From the NCBI GenBank assembly GCA_000436795.1, contig HF993251.1, positions 16,724 through 46,540 of the forward strand: a DNA stretch of 29,817 nt, read 5' to 3'. This document shows positions 8,568 through 17,600 of this stretch, one piece after another. A model generated the notes under the pieces. It was not told the DNA's origin and ran no database searches. It worked only from the letters and a program-made list of their open reading frames with translations. This DNA comes from Bacteroides sp. CAG:1076 (GTDB lineage Bacteria; Bacteroidota; Bacteroidia; Bacteroidales; Bacteroidaceae). The stretch's first letter is position 1, and the number at the start of each line of letters is the position of its first letter. The position numbers and the translations under genes are program-made.

Positions 8568-10250
8568 TTATTTTGTTGCATCTTTGTCCCACCATACCGG
8601 AGTATACCAGTTGTCTGTTCCTCCCATGCGACTTAATGCTTCTTCGTAACTTGCTTTGTTGTAAGAAGATTCCAGTACCGGATAGCAAAGACGTACCGGA
8701 ATTTCTGTACCTCCGGTGAGGTATTGTCCAAATCCGTATTCTGCCGGTGATTTCAATTTCGGGTAACCGGAACGGCGTATGTTTGCCCAACATTCGGCAG
8801 GATTGGTGAAGTGAAGAATCCATGCCTGAGTATTAATGGCTTCTTTCTTTTGTTCGTTAGTATAGCCTATTCCGTTGTTGCTGATGTATTCGTTGAAGGC
8901 TTCGTCCGAAACTTGTTCACATCCATAATTGTCTGTCAGGAAGTCTATAGCGGCACGTACACCTTCTTTATATAAATCTTCTACCGATTTACTTCCGGCG
9001 TTCCATCCCTTCAGGGCTGCTTCAGCCAGCAGGAATTTAACTTCTGCGTAGGTTATGACTACGCCGGGATTGGTACTTTTCAGGAAGTTGCTGGCCAGTT
9101 TGGGCTCGGTTTCACGAGATACGCTCACGGTTACCGAAGGATTTGTTTCTGCCAGTTCTTTCAGAATGTCGCTGTCGTATCCTGCCGGCCAGGGTTCCCA
9201 GGAATAAGCTCCCGGATCGCACGGATGGAAGTCTATGCCTTTTTCAAGCATTTCGTTCGTCAGGTCGATACGATTGTCGGGGCTGGTAGAACTCATCAGT
9301 CCGTCGTAATAGCAACGTCCGATCATAAATGTACGAGGGTCGCCAGTATTATACAGATGGTTGAAGAGGGTAGAGCAGAGGTAGCTCGGGTTATTTGCCG
9401 GGTCATTACCGAATAATAACTGAGACAAAGCGTTACCACGGTAGTCGGTGTAGGTTTCTTGTCCGAAACTGAATGATTTTTCCATGTATTGAATCAGTGC
9501 GTCGTCGTCGCTGCTCTGAAAAATACCTCCTTCATCTTGCAGGGCTGATTCAAACTCTTGCTGAGCTTTTTGAGGAGCTATGTTGGAGATACGCATGGCA
9601 AATCTCAGTCTTAGTGAATTGGCAAGTTTTTTCCATTTGCTTACATCGCCGTTGTAGATTACATCTCCTGTGATTTTGTCCTTGCTGGCATCCAGACTGT
9701 TGCCGGCTGCCTTGAGTTCTGTAAAGAAATCATTGTATATTTCTTCCTGTGTGTCGTAACGAGGGTTGAACTTTTCTTCCAAAAATCCTTTTCCGGCTTC
9801 ACTGTAAGGTACATCTCCGTGAATGTCTGTAATGAGTGACATCAGGTATACTCTGTAGATACGTACGGCAGCGTTGATATTTACTTTGTCGGGGTCGTCG
9901 GTCGTACGATATTGTGCATCGGTCAGGTTCTTAATGGCATTTGTATAAAATGTAGTCCAGATGCGTCCCATTTCATTGTTATCGACAGTGTGTCTGCCTC
10001 CGTAGTTGGTTGTATTCCAGCAACCCATCAGCTGCTGGTTGAAGGCGTACAGGTAGTTTCTGTAGATTTCTACCATACTCAAGTCGCCGTAAGTCTGCAA
10101 CTGAGCTGTGGTGAGCTGTGCATTCGGATCGATGGTTGCGGCTTTCGACGGGTCTGTATTCATACTTTCCATGTACTCATCACTACATGCGGTGAAGAGC
10201 AGGGTGAATGCCGTCAATATCAAGGTAAGGTATGATTTATAGTTTTTCAT
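8568..10250 (-). CDS. SusD/RagB-family surface lipoprotein (SusD-like_2 type)
   Basis: 560 residues. The signal peptide ends in a lipobox (FTAC, C22 lipidated), followed by SDEYMESMNTDPSKAATIDP, a start typical of the SusD-like_2 subgroup. The rest is helical with TPR-like character, with recognisable segments such as VYLMSLITDIHGDVPYSEA and FLLAEAALKGWNAGS, and ends in NWYTPVWWDK. SusD proteins form the lid on the SusC barrel and bind the polysaccharide or oligosaccharide before import. The gene sits 37 bp after susC, the invariant pair order. Ligand is inferred from the GH16 and GH3 neighbours to be a beta-glucan. Confidence 0.95.
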   Translation of the reverse strand: MKNYKSYLTLILTAFTLLFTACSDEYMESMNTDPSKAATIDPNAQLTTAQLQTYGDLSMVEIYRNYLYAFNQQLMGCWNTTNYGGRHTVDNNEMGRIWTTFYTNAIKNLTDAQYRTTDDPDKVNINAAVRIYRVYLMSLITDIHGDVPYSEAGKGFLEEKFNPRYDTQEEIYNDFFTELKAAGNSLDASKDKITGDVIYNGDVSKWKKLANSLRLRFAMRISNIAPQKAQQEFESALQDEGGIFQSSDDDALIQYMEKSFSFGQETYTDYRGNALSQLLFGNDPANNPSYLCSTLFNHLYNTGDPRTFMIGRCYYDGLMSSTSPDNRIDLTNEMLEKGIDFHPCDPGAYSWEPWPAGYDSDILKELAETNPSVTVSVSRETEPKLASNFLKSTNPGVVITYAEVKFLLAEAALKGWNAGSKSVEDLYKEGVRAAIDFLTDNYGCEQVSDEAFNEYISNNGIGYTNEQKKEAINTQAWILHFTNPAECWANIRRSGYPKLKSPAEYGFGQYLTGGTEIPVRLCYPVLESSYNKASYEEALSRMGGTDNWYTPVWWDKDATK

Positions 10251-10287
10251 TGTATATCTACTTTAATATATTGAACGATGAATATTG

Positions 10288-13200
10288 TTAGAATTTGAGA
10301 TTGACATTGAAGCCGTAACTTCTGCGTGACGGCAGTGAACCGTATTCCAATCCCATACCGGTAGTGTTGTTGTAGTTCGAATCCGGGTCAATGTTAGGAA
10401 TGTTTTTCCATACAATGAACGGGTTACGTGCTACGAACGAAACCGTGAGTCCTTTTACTACATTCTTCAACCATGTTTCGGGAACTCTGTAACTCAATGT
10501 GATTTCACGGCACTTGATGTAGGAGTTATCGTAGATAAACATGGAAGGAGCGTTTCGGCAGACACTCATCCAGTAGTCTTCCGGATTGATGTAGATGTCG
10601 TTCGGACGATAAGTTCCGTCGCCATTGTCGATTACACCCGGAGCGATGAAACCACCGGTCGGAGTCCAGTCGGGAGAGCCTTTTGCAATTCCGGCAGCCT
10701 GACGCTGTTCTTCAGAACGATACCATTCTTCACGTCCGGCAAGTGTTTCCTTGCTCTTTCCTGATTCGTAAGAAGCACGGGCTGACATAGAGTAAAGATC
10801 GGCTCCTACTTTGATATCGAAGAGGGCAGACAGTGACAGGTTTTTATAGGTAAGAGTCGTTCCGACACCACCGGTCCAGTCCCATGAAGCATTACCCAGA
10901 ACGTGGTTGCTCTTGTCGTACTGGGGAAGTCCGGTCTGCGGGTCGATCAGAATATCACCGTTTTCGTTGCGTTTGAAGTCCGGACCTACGATGGAGCCAA
11001 AGTTTTCACCTACTTTGGCTGCGACTTGTACATCCAGCCATGCAGCTTTTTCAAGTTCGAACATATCCATGTCGTCCACCAGCTTCTTAACCTTGTTGCT
11101 GTTCTTTGAGAAGTTCAGGTTCAAGTCCCAAGAGAAATCCTTGAGTTGTACCGGACGGGTGTTGAGGGCTATTTCAATACCTTTGTTCTCAATTTCACCG
11201 GCGTTGATGAGGCGGTAATTATAACCGGTAGTCCATGAACTTGCCATACCCATAATCTGGTTCTTACTGTTTTGGGTATAATAAGTAAAATCGAGTCCAA
11301 TACGGTTTTTTAAGAACTTCATTTCCAGACCAAGTTCAAAGGAGTTGGTTTTTGTTGGTTTTAAGTTCTTGTTTGGCATGGTCGAATTGTTGATATAACC
11401 GATGGTGTACCCTGGATAAGTAAATTTAGATTTGGTATAAACCAGTCCCAACTGATACGGATCGGTGTCACTACCTACCTGTGCCCATGACAGACGGAAT
11501 TTTCCGTAAGGCATCAGGTCGCTTTGTTTCAGCAGTTCGGAAAAGACGAAACTGCCCGAGAATGACGGGTAAATGTATACATTGTTTCCGATTGGCAGGG
11601 TAGACGACTGGTCGCCACGCAAGGTTGCATCGAGATAAACCAAATGTTTCCAGCCTACGTTTACCGCTCCGTAAACTGAATTGATTTGCTTGCGGTAGCT
11701 GTTTTGCTCCAGACTGGTTTCGTTGAAACTCATCAAGGCTACTACATCGCGAATCTGCATATCCTGTGCGGTTGTGATTGTGGTCTGATTGTTTACCTTA
11801 TAAATGTTTCCACCCAAGGTAGCGTTGAAATCAAAATCTCCCCATGTATTGTTGTAAAGAGCCAGCAGTTCGAAGTTGTACATACGGTTGCGGAAGTTAC
11901 TGTTCTGCAAGTAACCGGCTTCGTATCCAGGAGTTGTAGGTGCCTTGAAGTCTTCGAAAATGAAATAATTCAATTCGGCACCGATGGTTCCTTGCAGTTT
12001 CAGATGCTTGTTGATGTTCCAGATTGCCTTACCGTTGAAACGGAACTGGTCTTTCTTTGAATTATTTGAGTTCTTGTAAACATCCCAGTAAGGGTTTATG
12101 TTATACGGATCCATACCGTTCCAGTTGGAATATTCACCGTTTTCATCCTGATAGGTTTTCAGCCATTCCTGGTTGTATGTCGTTGACAGTGTCATCAGGT
12201 TCTTTCCGATATTCGATTTGCTGTCGCCCAGTGCCGGACGATTCTTTACAGCTTCACGAGTATAGTTGGCACTGAAATCTACGTCAACCTTTCCCAAACT
12301 GGTATTGGTACGTAAGTTGAAGATATCACGGCTCATGTTCGACTGAGGAACGATATCTTTGTTTCTCATATCGGTATAAGTAAAACGTACGCCGGTGTGT
12401 CCACTATTGGCGCTGATGATAGCCGTATTTGTTGCAGTCAGACCTGTACGGAAGAATGCAGATGTATTGTCTGGAATAATCAGGTAGGGGCGTTCTACGC
12501 CGTCGAAGTATTTCAGCATGTTGCTGCCGTCGGCTTTCGGTCCCCAGCTCTTGTTCGTATTCGAGATGGCATCGATGCTGTATGTTCCGTTGCTACCCAT
12601 ACCATATACTTGCTGTATGTCGTTCCATTTGGCCAGCTGGGTATCGAAAGTCAGGGTACCGTTGTATTCTACGCTGAACTTTTCTTTACCGTTTGCCTTC
12701 TTGGTCGTGATGAGGATGACTCCGTGGCTGGCACGGCTACCGTAAAGAGCTGAAGCGGCAGGACCTTTCAGTACGGACATGTTTTCAATATCATCGGGGT
12801 TGATGCTGGAAATACCATCACCCAGGTCGAAACCTCCGGAAGTTCCGGCGCTACCGTAGTTGGTATTGTCGAGGGGCACTCCATCGATGACGTACAACGG
12901 CTGGTTGTTTCCTGTCATTTCTGTACTACCACGTAAGATAACTCGGGTAGATCCGGAAGGACCTCCGGCTGTCTGGCTGACAACCAGTCCCGGTACACGA
13001 CCTGCCATGGAGTTGATTACGTTGGTTTCCTTGGCCTTGGTCAGTGATTCACCTTTTACTTCGTCTACACCGTATCCCAGTGCTTTACGTTCACGCTTGA
13101 TACCCAATGCTGTTACGACAACTTCGTTCAGCACTTTACTGTCTTCCGACATGACAATTTTCAGGGGCTTCTTGCTGGCTGCTATTTCTACGGTTTTATA

Positions 13201-13482
13201 TCCTATATAACTGATGACTAAGGTTGCTCCAGGACGGATATTCAAGGTGAATTTACCATCTAAGTCGGTGATGGTACCATTGGTCGTATTTCCTTTTTCA
13301 ATAACTGATGCTCCGATGACAGGACCCGTTGCATCTGTTACAACGCCTGTTACGGCAGTGGTTTGTTGCTCAACAGCCGAATGGGTAGTTTGGGCAATCG
13401 CCTGCATGGGTGGAACTCCACCTATAAAACAAAGTGAGAGTGTTCCGCATAATAATGTGTACTTACAATTTTTTGTTCTCAT
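10288..13482 (-). CDS. SusC/RagA-family TonB-dependent outer-membrane transporter
   Basis: 1064 residues, normal for SusC. A signal peptide (ending near QAIAQ, residue 31) is followed by a carboxypeptidase-regulatory-like domain (about 43-112, TGVVTDATGPVIGASV and SYIGYKT), a TonB-box-like NEVVVTALG (119-127), the plug (about 130-255, with GRVPGLVV and QPLYVIDGVPLDN) and a 22-stranded-type barrel ending in YGFNVNLKF with the terminal phenylalanine needed for outer-membrane assembly. It imports glycan fragments using TonB/ExbBD energy, paired with the SusD encoded next. It begins 17 bp after the GH16 stop, so translation is probably from the same mRNA. Confidence 0.97.
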   Translation of the reverse strand: MRTKNCKYTLLCGTLSLCFIGGVPPMQAIAQTTHSAVEQQTTAVTGVVTDATGPVIGASVIEKGNTTNGTITDLDGKFTLNIRPGATLVISYIGYKTVEIAASKKPLKIVMSEDSKVLNEVVVTALGIKRERKALGYGVDEVKGESLTKAKETNVINSMAGRVPGLVVSQTAGGPSGSTRVILRGSTEMTGNNQPLYVIDGVPLDNTNYGSAGTSGGFDLGDGISSINPDDIENMSVLKGPAASALYGSRASHGVILITTKKANGKEKFSVEYNGTLTFDTQLAKWNDIQQVYGMGSNGTYSIDAISNTNKSWGPKADGSNMLKYFDGVERPYLIIPDNTSAFFRTGLTATNTAIISANSGHTGVRFTYTDMRNKDIVPQSNMSRDIFNLRTNTSLGKVDVDFSANYTREAVKNRPALGDSKSNIGKNLMTLSTTYNQEWLKTYQDENGEYSNWNGMDPYNINPYWDVYKNSNNSKKDQFRFNGKAIWNINKHLKLQGTIGAELNYFIFEDFKAPTTPGYEAGYLQNSNFRNRMYNFELLALYNNTWGDFDFNATLGGNIYKVNNQTTITTAQDMQIRDVVALMSFNETSLEQNSYRKQINSVYGAVNVGWKHLVYLDATLRGDQSSTLPIGNNVYIYPSFSGSFVFSELLKQSDLMPYGKFRLSWAQVGSDTDPYQLGLVYTKSKFTYPGYTIGYINNSTMPNKNLKPTKTNSFELGLEMKFLKNRIGLDFTYYTQNSKNQIMGMASSWTTGYNYRLINAGEIENKGIEIALNTRPVQLKDFSWDLNLNFSKNSNKVKKLVDDMDMFELEKAAWLDVQVAAKVGENFGSIVGPDFKRNENGDILIDPQTGLPQYDKSNHVLGNASWDWTGGVGTTLTYKNLSLSALFDIKVGADLYSMSARASYESGKSKETLAGREEWYRSEEQRQAAGIAKGSPDWTPTGGFIAPGVIDNGDGTYRPNDIYINPEDYWMSVCRNAPSMFIYDNSYIKCREITLSYRVPETWLKNVVKGLTVSFVARNPFIVWKNIPNIDPDSNYNNTTGMGLEYGSLPSRRSYGFNVNLKF

Positions 13483-13499
13483 AGTTTATATTATTAGGG

Positions 13500-14333
13500 T
13501 TAATACACTTTTATCCAGTCAATGTACATATTGACTTTTTCTCCGTCTTTCAAAGCTGTAATGTCATCTATGTTGGTAATGCCTGTAAAACTTCCTCCTA
13601 CAGCGAGGTTGAACAGGAGATAGAAGTCATGATGGAAATATTCGTAACGTCCGCTGATTTTGCTGATGTCGAATGTGTGGAACTTTACGTTGTCGATACT
13701 TACGGTTAAGGTATTCTCGTTCCATTCCAGTAAGTAAGAATGGTAGTTGCCGTCTTGCAGACTTTGAGCTACGTTGTCGGCATGATATTCCTGACGATGT
13801 CCGCTTTCGTAGTCTGTTCCATAATGAATGGCTGTATTCAGGTAAGTTTCAGTACTGCCGGAGGTTATGCCATTTTCTTGTCCCATTTCCATAATGTCAA
13901 TTTCTCCACATTGAGGCCACGGCATATCATTGTCGCCCATCATCCAGAAAGCCGGCCATAATCCGTTTGCTGTTTTAGGAAGCTTAATGCTTGCTTCTAT
14001 TTTGCCATATTGGAAACTCTTTTTCCCCTGACTGTTTACTCGTCCGGAGTAGATTTTATCACCTTTGCGTTCGGCTGTCAGAATCAGCACAGATCTTCCT
14101 TCATCGGTTCCGACCGATACATGGGCTGCATCGTAAATCTGTAATTCCTGGTTTACCCAGCCAGCTTCGTGACTCTCTTTGGTCCAGATGCTTTCATCGA
14201 ATGTTTCGAAATCGTCTTTGAATACGAAATTTTCCTGAGGTTCTTGTGGTGATTCCAAGTTGCTTTCATCAGATGAGCAGGACTGATACATAGAACACAT
14301 TAAGAATAGAAGTAAAAATTTTGCCTTTTTCAT
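13500..14333 (-). CDS. GH16 endo-beta-glucanase lipoprotein (laminarinase/mixed-linkage glucanase type)
   Basis: 277 residues. The N-terminal signal has a candidate lipid-anchored C19 (MYQSCSSDES); the lipobox is weak, but the acidic residues just after the cysteine resemble a Bacteroidetes surface-export signal. The catalytic motif is GEIDIME: E144 nucleophile, D146 helper, E149 acid/base. The extra residue in EIDIME is the beta-bulge form found in laminarinases and related GH16 enzymes, unlike lichenases with EIDIEF. Conserved WPAFWMMG and the closing MYIDWIKVY fit the fold. It should cut internal beta-1,3 (or mixed beta-1,3/1,4) glucan bonds at the cell surface. It is the first gene of the operon, 305 bp from the HTCS stop. 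No carbohydrate-binding module is attached. Confidence 0.94.
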   Translation of the reverse strand: MKKAKFLLLFLMCSMYQSCSSDESNLESPQEPQENFVFKDDFETFDESIWTKESHEAGWVNQELQIYDAAHVSVGTDEGRSVLILTAERKGDKIYSGRVNSQGKKSFQYGKIEASIKLPKTANGLWPAFWMMGDNDMPWPQCGEIDIMEMGQENGITSGSTETYLNTAIHYGTDYESGHRQEYHADNVAQSLQDGNYHSYLLEWNENTLTVSIDNVKFHTFDISKISGRYEYFHHDFYLLFNLAVGGSFTGITNIDDITALKDGEKVNMYIDWIKVY

Positions 14334-14404
14334 ATTATAGATAATTATAGGGTTAATGAATTATGTCTGGCTAAAAAGGATATCTTTTTCCTCTTTGGCT
14401 GTTG

Positions 14405-14470
14405 CAAAAATGATGATTGTGTGTAAAATGGATGGTCAGATAGCTGACATATAAGGTTTGATTGCTGACA
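14405..14470 (-). promoter_or_regulatory. Operon promoter region with candidate HTCS operator (direct repeat, 21-bp period)
   Basis: Read on the minus strand, TGTCAGCAATC (14470-14460) and TGTCAGCTATC (14449-14439) are 11-mers differing at one base, 21 bp apart. The promoter-proximal copy lies in a near-palindrome GTCAGATAGCTGAC (14435-14448, 12 of 14 positions). A -7-like box CATTTTTG (14412-14405, one mismatch to TAnnTTTG) lies 26 bp downstream of the proximal copy, and no -33 element is visible, as expected of an activator-dependent promoter. It is in the 305-bp gap between the HTCS gene and GH16, where an AraC-type output domain would bind. The rest of this gap holds the HTCS terminator and an A/T-rich leader. 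Confidence 0.5.
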
Positions 14471-14561
14471 ATTTTGTTTATCCTGATAGCTTTATGTACT
14501 TGAAAAACTGTATTCTGCCTATGAATTGGGGTATTTATTACCTTATTGAGCGGGATAATAT

Positions 14562-14594
14562 AAAAAAAGCCAGTAAACATTGCTGCTTACCGGC
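14562..14594 (-). terminator. Intrinsic terminator of the HTCS gene
   Basis: On the minus strand GCCGGTAA (14594-14587) pairs with TTTACTGGC (14577-14569), allowing one G-U pair, and is followed immediately by seven Ts (14568-14562). It lies 45 nt after the HTCS stop and separates the regulator's transcript from the structural operon. Confidence 0.8.
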
Positions 14595-14638
14595 ATGAAG
14601 GAAAAAGTATGATAACTGATTTCTTGTCTTGAAACGGG

Positions 14639-17600
14639 TTAATCTGTATGCTCTTGTTCGTATTTGCTTGGCTGGATGCCAAATTGTTTTTTGAACAGCA
14701 TGCTGAAATATTTTACATTGATAAAGCCTGTATCGGTGGCTACTTCTGTCACATTTCTTCCTTGTTTTAGTAATTCGGCCGCTTTCTGAAGGCGTATGAT
14801 GCGAATGAATTCCTGAGGGGCTTTCCCTGTCAATGACTTAAGTCGACTGTAAAACAGTGTACGGCTCATAGCCATTTCCTGACATAAACTGTTGATGTTG
14901 AAATCGGCATTGCTGATATTTTCAATTACAAGCTGGGTAGCACGTATGACAAAAGCATGGTCACTTTCGGATAAAGAGGACTGGACCTCATCTACTTTGT
15001 TTGCAGGTTGGATTGTATCCGAAACAGATGGTTCGTTGGAATCAGGCTGTACGTTTCCTACTTCTTTCAAAACCTGTCGCATGATGAAAGCCCGTTGCCT
15101 GTTCCTGTTTTCAATAAGCCCTTGTACTTTCAGTTTTAGGATTTCAGTGCTGAAAGGTTTAGGAATATAGTCATCGGCTCCTTTCTTCAATCCTTCGACT
15201 ACGGCATCGTAATTAGTTTTTGCTGTAAGCAGAATGAAAGGAATACCAGCTGTTTCTGGATTTTCTTTGACCAGTTTACAAAGTTCATCTCCTTGTATGC
15301 CCGGCATCATGACATCCGATAAAATAAGGTCGGGATATTCTTTCGACAGATATTCGAGAGCTTCTTTTCCGTCGGGCATATCGATAACCCGATAGTCTGG
15401 TTCGAATGTTTTGCGTAGGTAATAGCGGAGTTCTTCGTGGTCTTCTACTATCAACAGAGTGTTGAGGGAATCGGTACGTTCTTCCATATCCTGTTGCTCG
15501 GGAGAGGAATGTACTGTAGTGCCTATATTAAAGGAGTGAATTTCTCGAGTTTGGTAGGTCTTGTTTTCCTGACTTCCGGCAGATGCAGGCACAGCATCGG
15601 CCTTTTGTAATGTAACATGGAAGATACTTCCTTTATTTAGTTCTGATTCATAACTGATTTTTCCATGTAACATTTTAACGATACGTTGTACTTGCAGAAG
15701 TCCGAATCCGGTACCTGTTTCTTGTGATTCTCTGGCATTTTCAGCACGATACACATTGTTGAACAGTTGACTTTTCGCTTGGGTAGGAATACCTATTCCA
15801 GTATCTTTTACTTCGATAGTTACTTTTTGTTTGCTACATGACAGGCTCAAACTGACACGACCTTGTGGCTGGGTGTATTTACATGCATTAGATATTAAAT
15901 TGTCGAGCAGCATTTCCATCAAATGCTGGTCGCACAAAGCGTATACTTCATGATTTGGCAGAAGTAATTCCAAGTGCAATTGCTTTTTGTCGCAGAAGGA
16001 TTGAAAACTGGCACATTCTTCAGTAAGCAGTTTATTGATATTGGTGGGCCTTAGTTCTATTGGCTTTTTATGAGTATCTACTTTTTCAAATTCAAGTAGT
16101 TGTGTAATAAGAGTATGTAACTTGTGCGTATTGTTTCGAGCCATATCCAGTAGATAGTGGACTTTATCGGACAATCCTTGTTCTTTGCTAAGATCTTCAA
16201 GGGGTGCCATAATAAGAGTGACCGGAGTTCGAATGTCATGAGCTGTATCGATGAAGAACTTTATTTTATCTTCATCATACTTCTTCTGTAACTGATTGCT
16301 TTTGTAGCGTAATATGAAGTAGAATATACTACCTATGAGGCAGATATAAATAATCCATGCATACCAGGAGTTCCACCAGGGTTGTGCTACAGTAATAGGA
16401 AGTGTGCGCTCTGAAATGATTTGTCCGTTGCTCTTTTTCAGGCTGCGTACTTTTAACAGATAGGTTCCCGGCGATACGTTGGTATATCGTATTGTGCCGT
16501 TTGATGATAAGTCGCTCCATGATTTTTCATAACCGTCGAGAATATATTGATAGGCAATGTCGTGTTGAAAACGGTAGTTGATGGACTCGAAAGTTACGAT
16601 AAAGGAGTTATGCTTATAATCGAGTCTGACATTGTTATCCAACAGCATCTGGTAAATATAGGGATGCAGTTGTTTGGATTCTTGTGGATTGAGGTATTCT
16701 ACCCGTAAATCGGTGAAACGAAGCGGGGCTTCATAGTTGGCTGCTGTTATAGCATTGGGATTTATCAGGACGACACCACTGGTACTGCCGTATGCAAATC
16801 GTCCGTCGGACAGGCGTATGCAGGATGATTTATTGTATACTTTATCAATGTCGTAGATATAATTTAAGTTTAATACCTTGGAATCTTTTACAATGGCCAG
16901 ACCTTTTCCCGTACTTGCCCATATGCAACCTTTTGAATCTCGTTGCAAACTATATACGTCATCCGACAACATACCCTCGTGCGTTGTGAATGTTTTCAGT
17001 GTGTGGGTGTGCATGTTGTATAAGCTGAGGCCGCCTCCTTCGGTGCCTAACCATACGGTACCGTCGTTGTTGAAGAGCATGGAAATAATGTATGCACTTG
17101 CATTTTGTTGATTAAAATCTTCGCATGTGGCATAGCGGCGTATTTCTTCACTCTTTTTGTTGACAATGCAAAAGCCATTTACTGTGGCTACAGCTATTTG
17201 GTCTGAATTGATTACTTCGATGGAGTGAATCCAGTTTATGGTATTGAATATTTTTTTAGTTTTTCCTGATTGTGTTATAACCTGCAGGCATCCTTCCATT
17301 CCACCTATCCATAAATCACCTTCATTGTCTTTGGTTACCGAAAATATGTAATTGGTTGTCAATTCTCCTGCTCCTTGAGTAAGGTGTTGAATAATTTTTC
17401 CTGATTTGTCGAGCAGGTATAATCCGTCACCGTAAGTACCCACCCAAATTGTACCGTTTTCTCCTTTGCAAAGTGTTACAGCGACGGTAGACTTGAGTGT
17501 GTGGCTCCACGTATGAGTTGTTGAGGCTTTTAGAATACTGATACCATCATCGGTTCCGAACCATAAATCACCGTTCGTATTTTCTTCTACATCGTTGACA

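Noticed and set aside
8542..8823. 94-residue N-terminal extension of the glycan-binding protein
   Set aside because: It overlaps the SusD coding end in another frame and would bury the signal peptide and lipobox that begin at 8541.
14373..14389. A/T-rich dyad around GATATC in the GH16 leader
   Set aside because: Pairing is weak beyond six base pairs, so I do not call it an attenuator or terminator.
14371..14580. 69-residue minus-strand frame between HTCS and GH16
   Set aside because: It runs across the HTCS terminator, the operator repeats and the operon promoter; composition is not protein-like.
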